Assembly: GCA_020726505.1 (NCBI GenBank)
Contig: JAHLEZ010000005.1
Span: 2,480,001-2,544,000, forward strand
DNA length: 64,000 nucleotides
Reading direction: 5' to 3'
Source of the DNA: Leptodontidium sp. MPI-SDFR-AT-0119
Taxonomy: Eukaryota; Ascomycota; Leotiomycetes; Helotiales; Leptodontidiaceae
Shown: piece after piece, positions 45,314 to 56,829 of the stretch
How the letters are laid out: each line of letters begins with the position of its first letter
Numbering within the stretch: the stretch's first letter is position 1
Program-made: the position numbers and the translations under genes
The notes under the pieces: model-generated
The model's database searches: none
What the model was told of the DNA's origin: nothing
Seen by the model: only the letters and a program-made list of their open reading frames with translations

Positions 45314-45737
45314 TGTTTGCACCCCTTTGTCCATTGGTCCCTTTAGAAAGCCCCGCTTTGCCGTTCAGAATTATTTTAAAAGTCATCCCTTGCGAGATTC
45401 ACTGGAGGTAAGGCTGAATAGGGTAGACCGTATATCGAAACCCCTCCATATTCTCCCACTCGTTCTGCTTCTCCGACTCAACATCTACTACTTTTCCCAT
45501 TTACCCTCCTCTGCAATTTTCTTTCGTTGACCACCCCCTGCGTGACCGCAGAGTCTCGAAACGAAGGCAACCCTTCTTCCAATCCTCTCCGTCCCTTGCC
45601 GCGCCTCAGAAGAACTTGTCCCCCAGCTTATCGCAACTGTTCAGCATTCATCCTGCCTCTTTGACGACCTCCTACGAGCAACCTTCCCACGGCAAACACA
45701 AGGCTGTACCTCTACCTCGGTCTACAGCTTCCAGAGC
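45314..45737. other. No recognised gene
   Basis: Contains possible remnants downstream of the F-box-like fragment and the promoter side of the next gene. No motif found. Confidence 0.4.
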
Positions 45738-47186
45738 ATGTCATCAGACATGGACACACCAGACGACGTCGACATGGGCACCAATGAAAAGGCTCCCCAA
45801 CAATCTTCCCACAATCCAACACCAATTGTGCCGTGGAAGTCGATCTTTGAGCGGGATGATATTGGCTTGGAGCCTGCCTCTGACCCTTTGTCCAAGGAGG
45901 CTCGAGACAGAGTAGAAAAACGCCGTGAACGCGAAAGTTGACTTGCACGAGAAATATGTCAGCTACCAAGAACTGAGCGAGCAATTTCCCCCTCCTTATG
46001 ATTGCCTCAGGGTCCATCCTTCCGGGGAGGAGCAGTCTGTGGACGATATGCAAGTAGTCGAGGGAGCCAAAGCCAGAGACACCATTGAGGGAACCTATCC
46101 AGCTGATGTCGCTGGCATGACAAAGTACCTCAAAATCCGGCAGAGCTACCAACGACCAGGTGATTGAGGTCACGAAGAACGGGGAAGTCGTTCGCACCTT
46201 AATATTCTTACCCAATAGCCTCCGCCTCATCGATCTCGATTTAGATGAAGGTGAAATGTGGCCCCAATCCACTGTCGAACAGAACCCAAAGGTTACATTC
46301 AAAATCGACTCTCAGGACGCACTTGATTACATGAATTCGTTCTATTACGGGGCGCCGTCCACCAGTGCGTTTTCCGCCAACCCCACATCCCACTGGGCAG
46401 TTTGCTGACATTCACAGAACTCACCAGGGCCCGTCTGCAAGATGTCAAGGACAGGTGCGGGCGGTTCCTTGCCCAACGACCACACCCCTCCGTTAGAGAC
46501 CCCCTCCCTATCAAACTGAATGTACAACAAGTGCCAGAATACACCAAGATTGTCGGCACTTGTGACGAGTCTCTCCGCGTCGTTGCAGATACAATACAGC
46601 ATGGGCGACTAGACTTCTTCTTCGGAGTCTGCCAGATTGGATTTCTGAAGGACTGGGACCTTGAGACAGATCGATACGATCTCGGTATAGAGGACATCGC
46701 CGAAGGGATGCCCGAATTTAGCACGGAGCTTCTGGAGTAACTTCTGGGACATATGCAAGGACGTACACACACCTTCTCTCCCTAGATGCATTCTTGTTTG
46801 TCGTAGCTCACATCGCGATGGGACAGCTTGCAGTGCTAAAGGATTACAATGACCGAGAAGAGCGACTGGAGATGTGGAAGAACGCAATGGATTCGAATGT
46901 GTTGGATCTCGTCAAGAAACTATTCTGTGCTGCTCTGGACGAGGAGAAGCTCATCTTGGGCACAGGACCAGCAAGCTGGAACTATTACACTACGGCTTCC
47001 CTTGCCAGGCTCGCCGATGACATTTTCATGTACCAGATCGTCGGATACGACACACTCAAGCCATATCACCCCTGGATCGTGGACATGTTCCCTCAAATCA
47101 TGAATGGCAGGGGGTGTCTACGCAGCTATGCTACCGAAAAGCTGGCGTTGAATGGTATATTTCGCTATCACAGGCTGTTCGATTAG
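45738..47186 (+). pseudogene. Gene of unknown function, several frameshifts
   Basis: Protein-like sequence continues for about 480 codons but changes frame four times without splice signals. It starts MSSDMDTPDDVDMGTNEKAP (frame lost near 45935), then VDLHEKYVSYQELSEQFPPP (to about 46155), then VIEVTKNGEVVRTLIFLPNS (to about 46405), then LQDVKDRCGRFLAQRPHPS (to 46740). It ends with FLFVVAHIAMGQLAVLKDYN and a stop at 47186. The continuity of plausible sequence across the joints indicates one former gene damaged by small indels, or an error-rich assembly here. No domain recognised. Confidence 0.5.
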
Positions 47187-47641
47187 GCTGGGGACTTGGA
47201 TGATGGTGGAATCTGAGCTGATCTAGTCTCCGAAGAACACGCGGCTCATGATTCTCCTTTAAATTTACCTGTCTCGGAAGACTAGATGTTGACTTGGGAG
47301 GAAATTATTAGCATTGAGTGGCCGGTACGGCTACCCTGCTCGGTATGAAATGAAAATACTTTGTTTCTTCCACTTCCTGGATCTGTCTCCTTTGCAACCC
47401 CAACTTTGTGAAAATCGATCTTTGTTTACTTTCGGCTAACAAAACCTGACCGGGGTTTAGGGATTTAGGCGGCGATAAGGCGGTTCGGTGGCAGAGCATA
47501 CTTCTTGACGTCACCGCATACCGCATTTATACTATTTTCTTACACGATTATCTGAATCCTCATTCCTCTATTCTTAATTCTTAAATTTGTTTCTCTATCT
47601 CTCTCTTCCCCCCGACGTACATGCAAGCTGATCAAAGAAAG
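47187..47641. other. Promoter region of dehydrogenase gene
   Basis: Sequence upstream of the dehydrogenase start includes a pyrimidine-rich stretch (CTCTATCTCTCTCTTCCCCC) just before the ATG, typical of fungal core promoters. An in-frame ATG lies at 47621. Confidence 0.4.
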
Positions 47642-48388
47642 ATGTCTACCAAAATCATCGTTCTCGTCACGGGCGGCAACAACGGCATCGGGCTTGCTGC
47701 TTGCCAATTGTTCGCTTCTCAGCCCAACTACCATTGTATAATAGCTAGTCGTTCCCTCGAGAAAGGAGAGAAAGCAGTTGAATCGATCCGATCTTCAAAT
47801 CCATCCAGTTCTATCTCTCTAGTGCAACTGGATATCACCTCTGACGCCTCCATTACTGCTGCTGTCGAAGAAGTCAAAGCCAAACACGGTCATCTAGATG
47901 TCCTCATCAACAACGCCGGTATTTGCCCCATGGACTTCTCTCGTTCAGTCCTCCGCGACTGCCTCGAAACAAATGCGATATCCCCGGCTATGGTGACAGA
48001 AGCGTTCGCCCCTCTTCTACTTCAATCAAGCAGCCCTCGCATAATCTACGTTTCCTCGGCGCTGGGGTCTATTCAAAAACGCAGTAGTCCAAAAGATGTT
48101 GCGTATGACGAGGCCTACAAAGCATATCGCATCAGCAAGGCGGCCTTGAATATGATTGTGGCATGTGATGCATGGAAGTACAGGGGGAAGGCCAAGGTGT
48201 TTGCTTTCTGTCCTGGATATGTGATCACGGATCTGGCTGGGCAGAGGGAGGCGAAGGAGAAGGCGGGATTTGCAAAGAGTCCGGATGGGAGTGCGAGGGG
48301 GTTGTTGGCTATTGCGGAGGGGAAGAGGGATGAGGAGAATGGGCTGTTTTTGCATGACGAGGAGGTTGGTGAGCTGTATCCTTGGTAA
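47642..48388 (+). CDS. Short-chain dehydrogenase/reductase
   Basis: Intact, intronless, 248 residues from the ATG at 47642 (an in-frame ATG at 47621 would add seven residues). Classical SDR features appear in order: cofactor motif TGGNNGIG near residues 9-16, an Arg after beta-2 (ASRS), suggesting NADP, and the DITSD motif. Then come NNAG, the catalytic Ser (IIYVSSALGS), and the catalytic Tyr-Lys pair YRISK. The end is short and charged (LFLHDEEVGELYPW). It catalyses an NAD(P)-dependent carbonyl reduction or alcohol oxidation; the substrate is not predictable. A cytosolic enzyme. Neighbouring genes are decayed on the left and unassigned on the right, so no pathway is suggested. Confidence 0.9.
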   Translation: MSTKIIVLVTGGNNGIGLAACQLFASQPNYHCIIASRSLEKGEKAVESIRSSNPSSSISLVQLDITSDASITAAVEEVKAKHGHLDVLINNAGICPMDFSRSVLRDCLETNAISPAMVTEAFAPLLLQSSSPRIIYVSSALGSIQKRSSPKDVAYDEAYKAYRISKAALNMIVACDAWKYRGKAKVFAFCPGYVITDLAGQREAKEKAGFAKSPDGSARGLLAIAEGKRDEENGLFLHDEEVGELYPW

Positions 48389-48619
48389 GCGTGGCATATA
48401 GTAGAGCATTAAACTTCCAATGGAAATTGCTGCGTTGCTGAATTGCCGAATCACCTTTTTTGGAATCCAACGTAGGGTTGTATAGTAAAAGGATGAATGG
48501 GCGTGGATATAAGTATGCGGATCAATGTTTTCTTTCCCCAGATCCTTGGAAACGCAAGTGGCTCTGCCAAGACCAGGCGGGCAAAAACCTCGACTTCGAG
48601 ATCTCGACGGATGCGGCCC

Positions 48620-48643
48620 ATAGAGCCATAGAGCCATAGAGCT
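48620..48643. repeat. Short 8-bp tandem repeat (CATAGAGC)3
   Basis: Three near-exact copies of CATAGAGC in tandem in the 340-bp gap between the dehydrogenase and the next frame. The gap otherwise shows nothing recognisable. Confidence 0.7.
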
Positions 48644-48727
48644 CTACTTCCAGCTTCCCTCGCATCTCCAGTCAGTAACAGTCTCTGACACCTCAACCAA
48701 ACACCCAACGCTCTCTATCGCCGTATT

Positions 48728-49916
48728 TTGCTCGTCGCAAGATGTAGTTGCACCCTCCTACGGATACAAGAATCATTGGCACCAACTCCTGGTCCCCCGC
48801 GCACCGCCACGTCGAGAGTCTACAGGCAGAACTTACCTCGGCCACGAACCCCTCTCCCTCAACTCTTCTACGACTATCTTCGAGCCCTCGAATACTGTCC
48901 GGAGGACCACATCTGCTATGCTATTCGCTGCTGCTGCGATGTCGACTGGGTGAACAAGCTTGGAGGGGCTCGTCTCGAGACCTGGAGATCTAGTGCTGAT
49001 GCCGCAACGAATTACATTAGTCTCTTCGTGGGCTTCGAGGGATTTGCTAGGAATGAAGAAAGATGGTGGTTTGGCAGTATCTTCACATATCGAATACCTG
49101 CGGATGCCTCTCAATCAATTCTACACAAGGTTATCAGGACGGCAGTCTTGTCCCCATCCTGCAAGGCTCGGTGGACCAAGTGCAGGGCCAAGACGAGCCA
49201 GAAGCTACGAATAGCAGACACTGTGCGGGAAACTATAAGGGGAGAAGGGCAGGGCATATCTGTGCGTCGGAATGACATGATATTTCTGGATATTACGAGG
49301 CGCGGACGGTGGCGGTCGTGATGACGATAAGGATGTACAAGAACATGACATCCGGAGGCCGCCACGTAGAGGATGGGAGCAGAGGCTCGGGATACCATAC
49401 GGAGTCCAAGGGATTCTTTGGCAGGAAGGGGTGGAATTGCCTTCAATGCGGCTACAGGCTGGTCCTCGACGAAGACAATGTTTCTCTGGCAAAGGGGTTG
49501 TTAAGGTCTGCAACGAGCAACATGGGTCAAAGGGGGTGGGAGTGGACGGCTCTCAGCACTTACAACATTATCAGCAAATGTGGCCAGCTTTGCTCCACTG
49601 CGAAGGGAAACTCGACTGAAGTGGAAGCATGTCACAGCTCCATGGTTTTCTGAACAGAGCTCTGGCCTCGGCGTATTTCTGCTCAAGTGCTGAAACTAAT
49701 ACTCCGGCAGACGGTGAAGCTCACGAAGCTCCTCCTTGTCTGTCAATTGCCACGAGAAAGTTGGGGAGATACTTGGATTTACCATCCTTCATCCAACACG
49801 CAACCGGTAGCTTTCTCACAAAACAAGAGTGTAAGTTCTCATTTCTCGGTTCGGAGGCTGTCTCTCTACGAGAGCTTAACGAAATGCATCCAATGAACGG
49901 AACTTTGTCTTCGTGA
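48728..49916 (+). other. Possible broken gene, not recognised
   Basis: A plus-strand frame of 197 codons from 48728 includes LFYDYLRALEYCPEDHICYA and VGFEGFARNEERWWFGSIFT, which look coding. Further frames follow downstream in other phases (GVVKVCNEQHGSKGVGVDGS near 49.5 kb, and a Leu/Ser-rich part to 49.9 kb). The pieces do not join by clear introns. It may be a decayed gene like its neighbours; no domain is recognised. Confidence 0.35.
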
Positions 49917-50821
49917 TTGCCTTCCAGCGGACGGTTCCATGTGACGTTTCTATTTTGCAGCTGAACCCACAAGGTAATTCCCAATGCCTTTGGAAAGTAC
50001 CTAGGTAATTTCTGATGGAGCTCCTAGAACAAGGTACCAGACTCTAAAGGAGACGAAGCTGCTAGGAAGTTTACGGACCTACAGCTCATCAAGCTATTCT
50101 TCAAACTATCTCAGTAATGGCTTGGCATCTACTGAGGGCAGTAGTAACAGTGGTTGTTCTTTGTGGCGTGGCGTCTACCTAGTCCCAGCTTGAGGGATCC
50201 TGCAGATGAAGTGTAGGTCTCGAAGCCCATGATGTCCTCCTTGGCACACGATCAGATGCCATGATGGGATTCCAGGCATGCGAAAGTTCGACCCAATAAT
50301 TGCACCATCGAGAATTTTCTAGGCTGTTGCATCGTCGTTCTTAGCGCAGTGTCAGTTCTGTCTTCTTATTGCTCAATTATTACGCTTCATTCTTTAGTGT
50401 TGACCTGGCTCGCTTGCCATCTTCTCCCCCATCCCCATCCTATCCCCATCCCACTCCAAGCGGGGTAGAAACATCCATCCCTCTTGCTATCCTACCAGCT
50501 TGCCCTGCAAAGTATTCCCACGCAAGCAATCCTTGATAAGATAAGAAGATACTCTCGGCCGTTCCGAAAGACGTCGATCTCGGGCTTGCACTCGAATAGG
50601 TTAAAAAATACCGTATCTTACTTTCGGGGTTTGTTGATTGGGTCCAAATGCTTGGTAAACCAATGAGCTTGATCTGGGGTGGATGTGCCAAGTGCTGGGA
50701 GGCGAAGGCGGGAGATAGACTGGGAGACTCTTGGTAAGTCGTGGAGGTATAAGTTGAGCTGAGCTCCCGTCAAATAGACCCAGAATTCTACCAAGCCGTC
50801 TTTTGTGTTGACATTGCAATC
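49917..50821. other. No recognised gene; upstream of permease
   Basis: Nothing coding is recognised. It should contain the permease promoter. Confidence 0.4.
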
Positions 50822-52714
50822 ATGGAGTTCAGCAAGAGTAATCCAGTGGTATATGAACAAAAGGGTGGCGAAGAATCCCCGTTTCAGCGAACTTCCTCGA
50901 ATGAGGGCGACATTGAAGAGGTCGGCAACCTTCATCGTTCGCTCAACAATCGTCAGGTCCAAGTAAGTCTTCAAAATTGTTTTGTATCTAGTCATAAAAG
51001 CAGAACTCTCCCTGCCAATTCACTCATGCCGACGTCTACACGATGACAGCACTGACAATCAAACAGTGGATTGCTATCGGTGGCTCTATTGGAACAGCTC
51101 TCTTCGTCAGTATTGCCTGGGGATTGACGGCCGGTGGCCCTGGATCTCTCTTCCTCGCTTTCTTCTTCTACAGCTGTGTCATCGGCTCGATCAACAGCGG
51201 CATTGCCGAAATGACCGTCTTCATGCCCGTCTCTGGTTCTTTCCTCCGCTACGCAGGTGTTTGGGTCGACGAAGCTTTCGGATTCATGGCTGGCTGGAAC
51301 TTCTTCCTCTACGAAGCTATCCTGATACCCTTCGAAATCTCGGCACTCTGTCTCGTTCTACAATTCTGGAGGGATGACATACCTGTCTGGGCTGTCTGCT
51401 TAGGCTGTATTGTTCTCTATGGTCTCATCAATGCTTTCGCCGTCGGCTGGTACGGTGAGGCAGAGTTCTGGCTCTCTTCCGGCAAAGTCATTCTGATCTT
51501 GATTCTGTTCTCTTTCACATTCATCACCATGGTTGGCGGCAATCCTCAACACGACGCCTACGGGTTTCGGTACTGGAAAACACCTGGATCTTTTGCGGAA
51601 TCAGTCACCACAGGTTCGCTTGGCAAATTCCAAGGCTTTTTGGGGTCCTTGTGGGTTGCCGCCTGGACAGTCTGCGGTCCTGAGTACATTGCTATGATCT
51701 CTGCCGAGGCTGTCTATCCTCGTGTCACTATCAAGCAAGCTTTCAAGACAGTGTAAGCATATCAATTCAATATCTTTCCCTCCGTTCTGACAAGTTGCAG
51801 TTACTGGCGTTTTGGATTCTTCTTTATCCTTGGTGCACTCTGTGTTGGGATCTTGGTCCCATACAACGACGAGACCCTTCTCAACGTCCTCGATACCCAA
51901 GGTACAGCCACCGGTGCAGCTTCACCATACATCATCGCCATGCAAAACCTTGGTGTTGGTGGTCTACCCCACCTCGTGAATGCTCTGTTGGTCACTTCGA
52001 TCTTCTCTGCCGGAAACACTTACTGTTATATGGCTACTCGCTCTCTGTACAGTCTGTCACTTCAAGGGCAAGCACCTAAATTCCTACGCCGTACTTCGAA
52101 GTCTGGAATCCCTTGGTTGTGTTTCGGTATCACCATGGTCTTCCCATTCCTCAGTTTCCTCCAGGTCAGCGCCAACTCGGCACAAGCTATCAAATGGCTC
52201 ATCAACTTGGTCACTGCTTCTCAAGTACTCAACTATGTGATCATGGGCACGACTTATATATTCTTCTTCCGTGCTCTCAAAGCTCAAGGCATTGATCGCA
52301 GAACCCTTCCTTACCGTGGTATGTACAATTCCAATTCCCTCTGTGTGAAAACTCACAGCTGACTCGATCGCAGGCTGGTGCCAACCATATGTCAACATCT
52401 TTGGATTGATCTTCGTCAGCATCATCGTCGTCGTACAAGGCTACTCCGTCTTCCTCCCCGGAAACTGGGACGTCGGCACCTTTTTCACATACTACACCAT
52501 GATATTCGTGTGCATCCTCCTCTTCGGGTTCTGGAAGATCTTCAAGAAGACAAAGTTTGTGCGTCCAGAGGAAGCGGATTTGGTGTGGGAGAAGCCAGCC
52601 ATCGATGCGTATGAAGCCAGTATCGACCCGCCTTTGGGGCTGTGGGAGGATATCTGGGTTTCAACTCTTGAGGTACTGCGGATTAGGAAGAAGAGGAGTG
52701 TGCATTATGTGTGA
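50822..52714 (+). CDS. Amino-acid permease (APC/YAT family)
   Basis: A plasma-membrane amino-acid/proton symporter of the fungal YAT branch of the APC superfamily. Exons are 50822-50962, 51067-51752, 51801-52318 and 52374-52714, all with good GT-AG introns and matching phases; total 561 residues. The N-terminal cytosolic part (MEFSKSNPVVYEQKGGEE) leads to helix 1, QWIAIGGSIGTALF, with the conserved substrate-site GSIGT motif. Later hallmarks are TVFMPVSGSFLRYAGVWVDE, GGPGSLFLA and EYIAMISAEAVYPR. Helices 8-12 follow and a cytosolic tail ends RKKRSVHYV. The substrate cannot be told from sequence alone. The gene is intact. Nitrogen-regulated expression is usual for the family; I did not identify sites. 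Confidence 0.92.
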
Positions 52715-53253
52715 GGATGTGATCTTGATGGGTAAGTGTGTTGATTTTGTGAGTATATGGATGTCTGTGTTTACGTGTGTGCGATATCGAGTGATTGGAA
52801 TGGCTTTACGTGGTTACCTGATGTGCCTGCCCTATGCGAGCTGAGAAGCAGATGTCGCCCTATGCGCGTTGATGATCAATGGATAACACGGGATGTGTAT
52901 GATTTTGCCCGAGCAACTTGGTTCAATATCCTGAATTCTACTCGTTTTGAACGAACAAACAATTCGGTCTTTCTAGTCTGTCTTCGAAGCTGTCTGCAAG
53001 AGCCAAGACTCTTATTGTGTAGCCCTTGCTGCAACTGTACTCTCCGGTAGTTCCATAATCTCATGGTGGGCCGTGAAGTCATGGACTGCGAGTACATCTG
53101 GATTGTTTTCCAAGTGTCTATTGGCTCCTATTCCAAATGGTACTACTACACAATGCTCCAGTTTGAATACATGGCTCTGCTTCATGAGGGACTCCTGTCA
53201 AGTAGGCGGTCTTCCTGGCTAACGATTTTGACCTCAACTAATCAGTGTGTAAA
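52715..53253. other. No recognised gene
   Basis: 3' flank of the permease; no motif. Confidence 0.4.
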
Positions 53254-53345
53254 ATGATTTGATTTGATTTGATTAATGGCTATTAATCAAAATCAAAATC
53301 AAGTCAAATTTAGATTAGTCAAATTCAAATCAAATCAAATCAGAT
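53254..53345. repeat. AT-rich inverted simple repeat (TTGAT/ATCAA)
   Basis: A run of TGATT units is followed, after ATTAATGGCTATTAAT, by ATCAA units. This can form a hairpin. More CAAAT units follow to 53341. Similar sequence often marks transposon edges in fungi; here a transposon tail and LTR remnant follow at once. Confidence 0.7.
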
Positions 53346-53357
53346 TAATTGATTATT

Positions 53358-53484
53358 TGATACGGCTAGCAAGAGGTTGATACGGCGAGTTGACTCTAGC
53401 TTTGTATTTGGGCCTAAAGCTACGCTTAGAATCGAGAAGAAAAGACAAGGAGAAAAGGAGAGCTCTCTATAAGAGGTCGTAACA
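53358..53484 (+). repeat. Solo LTR remnant, internally deleted
   Basis: 127 bp from TGATACGGCTAGCAAGAGGT to GGTCGTAACA. It matches both ends of the 302-bp LTR at 56830-57131 in the same orientation but lacks about 175 bp of the middle. Confidence 0.8.
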
Positions 53485-53490
53485 TTTTCC

Positions 53491-53706
53491 CCTAATTTGA
53501 ATCTAATTAAGATTATATAAAATAATATAAAGGATTATATTAAGGCTAAATACCCTAAGGTACATAGCTCATATAAGAGGCTCCGGAAAGTAGTTTTAAA
53601 GGCATGGGAATTAATAACAATTGAAAGGATTAGGGAATTAGTGAGGGAAATACCAGAAAGATGTAAAGCAGTGATTGCAGCTGGAGGGGCCTATACAAAA
53701 TACTAG
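53491..53706 (+). pseudogene. Tc1/mariner transposase C-terminal fragment
   Basis: Plus-strand frame reads NLNLIKII, a stop, NNIKDYIKAKYPKV, then VREIPERCKAVIAAGGAYTK and a TAG. It matches the C-terminal end of DDE transposases of the Tc1/mariner superfamily (the PxLNxIExxW region, then MPxRCxAVIxAxGGxTxY). The rest of the enzyme is absent, so it is a relic. The stop after KII sits where Trp is expected. Confidence 0.75.
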
Positions 53707-53874
53707 GGGTAGCTAATAAAGCGGCATTGCCAAGTATCTAGAGTGCACGGCCTAGAATTGTATATTAATAACCCCTGATACGAAGTAACATCGGGGAGAG
53801 TTCGGGGTCGTGATTGTGATTCAGGGGCTGTCGCCAAGATGGCAAGGTTCATGAAGAACCCCCGTACGGAGGTA

Positions 53875-54121
53875 CTGTACAGCGGTGAAGTGTGGTAATA
53901 GCGCTAGCAAGGGTCTTAAACCGACCCCCCCTGCAACGCAACAACAACGCACAAAAAAGATACAAAAAAATAACTCTATGTAGAGATTCTTTTAAAGATT
54001 ATTCTATCGTTGGAATAAATTGTTTTGAATGCGTGGTTGTAGAGTTATGAGGTGTTGAAATCTATGGGCATGGGACCCCCCTGCTAGTGCTATTACCACA
54101 CTTAACCGCTGTACCTCCGTA
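53875..54121. mobile_element. MITE with TA target duplication
   Basis: About 245 bp. The left arm (CGGAGGTAC ... AGCGGTGAAGTGTGGTAATA) is the inverted match of the right arm (TATTACCACACTTAACCGCT ... GTACCTCCG), about 40 bp each. Each outer end is flanked by TA, the target site of Tc1/mariner elements. There is no coding capacity. It lies 170 bp from the transposase fragment above. Confidence 0.8.
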
Positions 54122-54236
54122 AATTAACAAGTCATTTTGTATTCGTTGCCACCTTCAATCTGATGTATTCATCTTCCTACAAAAGAAATCCCTGCTGTGA
54201 CTAAATCGAGACCCAAATGAACTCGAAGGTTTGACA

Positions 54237-55268
54237 ATGTATCAGCGACTGGTCAGACGCAGAACAGCAACCCTTTTTTCTGCCCCCGCCCCCAGTTTCT
54301 CCCGCTATTACAGTCGTTCTTTTGGGCGTGGACTTTCTCCGAAGACTCTTCCCATAAAATCGGTCCCCATGCACCGAGCCATGAGCACAGGAAGTGAGAC
54401 TAGCCGTCCAAGGACTGGTATTTCGGGGGTCGATGGCCAAATGCCGCGCTGCTTGGATATCCTGAAGCATGAAATGACGAGCCCCGAATTTCACGATAGT
54501 GTTTGGGGCTTTGTGGTGAGATCATCTCCTTTTGGAATTTAGATAAATCTGTACCACTTGGCTAATGTTATCGTAATGTTCAGATCTATCGTTGCGTGGA
54601 AGGAAATGACGCTGCGTGGAATTCCCTCTTACAAACAATCCGAGATGATGTCCGAACTTGGTTTGAACCTGAGAATCATACAAGCCCTGTACCAGATGAT
54701 ATCTTGCAATACCACGACTTGCATGTCATTGACGACAAAAAGCTCTAGTAAGTTTTTGTCATCTATATTTTTTCGGTCTGGAAAAAGCAGCTGCTGATTA
54801 CATGTTCGTCTGATAAGTGGTGCATCGATCAGACAAGTTCGTGAGCACTTTCGGGAATGGGTACCAAGAAATCTCAATTCTAGACTTCATCCAAATACCA
54901 TGATTGAAGACATAAGCCGTATTGGTGCAGATACAACACCTCGATACATGCTATGCCTCGCAGTCGATCAGATCTGTCTAGAGTCCTTAGATCATCCAAG
55001 CATCAACTCGCCTGTTGTAAAACTAGTTATAAAAGATTTTGATCTGGAAGAGGAGAGTGCAGAGGATAAACTAGCCTATGCCGAAAGATATGAGGAGCAT
55101 ACACCAGACGAGGGATGGATGTACATGCCTCTTGCTCAGTATACGGAGACCTACACCAACTGGATCGCGTGGGGTGATTGGTACGATAATTATATCAATC
55201 CACCATTCACGGATTGGTGTGAGGACGAGTCTCATCGGATTGGTCATTGGAGAGACAAGAAAAATTGA
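54237..55268 (+). CDS. Conserved fungal-type protein of unknown function, intact
   Basis: Three exons, 54237-54515, 54584-54747 and 54818-55268, with GT-AG introns of 68 and 70 bp in matching phases; 297 residues. The N-terminus (MYQRLVRRRTATLFSAPAPS) is Arg/Ser/Ala-rich without acidic residues for about 40 residues, which suggests a mitochondrial targeting peptide. The mature part has WGFVIYRCVEG across the first splice, then NDAAWNSLLQTIRDDVRTWF, PRYMLCLAVDQICLESLD, and an acidic Trp/Tyr-rich tail (TNWIAWGDWYDNYI). WGFVIYRC-type proteins occur in many ascomycetes, but I cannot give a function. It sits intact among transposon debris. Confidence 0.8.
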
Positions 55269-55954
55269 CGAGGGAGAGGACGTTTCTGGCGATTGATTGA
55301 GGCTGCCTCGGAAGAAGGAAGTGGATGGTTTCGACAAGCAGGCAGGTACACAGTAGAAGCTCTTTGTTGAGAATAAGGTATTGAAGAAAATAACACATCA
55401 TTCAAGTCAGCCATCAGATTTTAAATAGCTTGGACGTTCTGTTATTCTCATATGACGCTGGTCGTGATGGAACTCTTTCTGAAAGGCACAGCTCTTACCC
55501 GAATGTTTCAAATTTCCAAACCGCCAACAATTTGCATCATCGGTCCTCTCTTCACGTCTGACTTATAGAGCACTTAGTTATAAGAAAATCGATGCATATT
55601 TAGGCAACTTTCCCAATACAAGAACCTAATATCATCTATCGACGAATGCTTCTCCTATTGCGGACAGTCAGAACTTCAGAACAACGTGCCTCACGATCAT
55701 TTTCCCTGGGAAAGCTGATTTCTTGGTCAAGAGCAGATTGGGAGGGCACATGACAACAAGACTTTCAAGTTTGAAAATACATGTTTTAGGCTAATAGTTG
55801 AAGTTCGTTTCAAGGCGCAGCATTGGGCAGAAATGCCAAGATTCTAGGTTGCCGGCCCCCACTCAAGACCCCTTTATCACAACATCCTTCTTTCGACTTC
55901 TCGATATCCATTCCATGTTTTCACCATCAAAACCATCCATCGCAGCAGCACAGA
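55269..55954. other. No recognised gene
   Basis: Upstream of the 2EXR gene; only short frames. Confidence 0.4.
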
Positions 55955-56458
55955 ATGTCCGATCAGTCTTCTCCAGGCCCAGACTCAGAATCGTCGCCTT
56001 CTCTAGCCGCCTCAAATCATCCCTCAAACAGCTCTCAACAACGCACCCCAGCGCTATCTCTAACCCCACCGCCGGATAGGGAGTTCTCAATCTTCCCCCT
56101 ACTCCCACCAGAACTCCGTCGCAAAATATGGATTCACAGCTTCACGCCTCGTCTCGTGCCCGTCAACGACTGGCACACACCCAGTCCTTGGAATCGCGGC
56201 GGCCTCCCTATTGCCTTGCACGTGAACAAGGAATCCCGTGATCTCGTCCACTCGTTATATCCGATGGTCGATGCCGCCAAATCACGTTTTAATCCCGAGA
56301 CGGATACGATTATTCTATCGGGATGGACGGAAAGAGATCTGACGAGATACCTCCTTACTCTGCGAGAAAGCGAGGTAGTGAGCAAGATCCGCTCTCTGGC
56401 TTTAAGTCATAACGTCTCACCCCCCCCCCCCCCCCCCCCTTTGGCCCACCTCGCTTAA
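55955..56458 (+). pseudogene. 2EXR-domain gene, 3' truncated
   Basis: The ATG at 55955 opens MSDQSSPGPDSESSPSLAAS, then FSIFPLLPPELRRKIWIHSF, the 2EXR signature, then the usual second block (LPIALHVNKESRDLVHSLYP) and RFNPETDTIILSG. The family normally continues well beyond this. Here the frame enters a 20-base C run (poly-Pro) at 56420 and stops at 56458. The following sequence is transposon-like, so the C-terminal part is missing. About 167 residues remain. Confidence 0.8.
56420..56439. repeat. Poly-C run, 20 bases
   Basis: Uninterrupted C run at the point where the 2EXR homology ends and transposon sequence begins. It may be a junction artefact or a mis-sized homopolymer. Confidence 0.9.
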
Positions 56459-56490
56459 TTCTAACACTTCCTATTCAAGACTTAATAACT

Positions 56491-56766
56491 CTATTCTGCT
56501 TTAACTTCTATACAAGATATTGTAAAGTCTGATTCTCCTCCTGATTCTGATTCTTCAGGTTTAATCTGGCGCTCCCCAGCTGTAATTTGAGCCTCTTTAA
56601 TAGCACAGATTGTCGTAAACTTGGAATTTAGACTAGTCTGAACCTTCCTCTTTTTCTTCGGCCTTAAGTGCTTTAATCTCTCTTCTAGCTTTTTAATCTT
56701 TATATTTGCCTTCCCTAATTCGTACTCCTTTTCGTCAATCCCTTTTATAACCTTCTTAAAAAGCAA
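56491..56766 (-). pseudogene. Pogo/Fot1-like transposase C-terminal fragment
   Basis: Minus-strand frame with a coiled, charged part (YELGKANIKIKKLEERLKHL) followed by RPKKKRKVQTSLNSKF and IKEAQITAGE. It resembles the C-terminal tail of fungal Fot1/pogo transposases (LxxLRPKKRRKV, then SPNSKFxxIxxI). No DDE catalytic domain remains; an LTR follows at 56830. Relic. Confidence 0.65.
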
Positions 56767-56829
56767 ACGTTGTGTCGGAAGTTGGTCATGTGACCCGCTT
56801 GCTAAAGTGCAAATCTATAAGTACAGATC

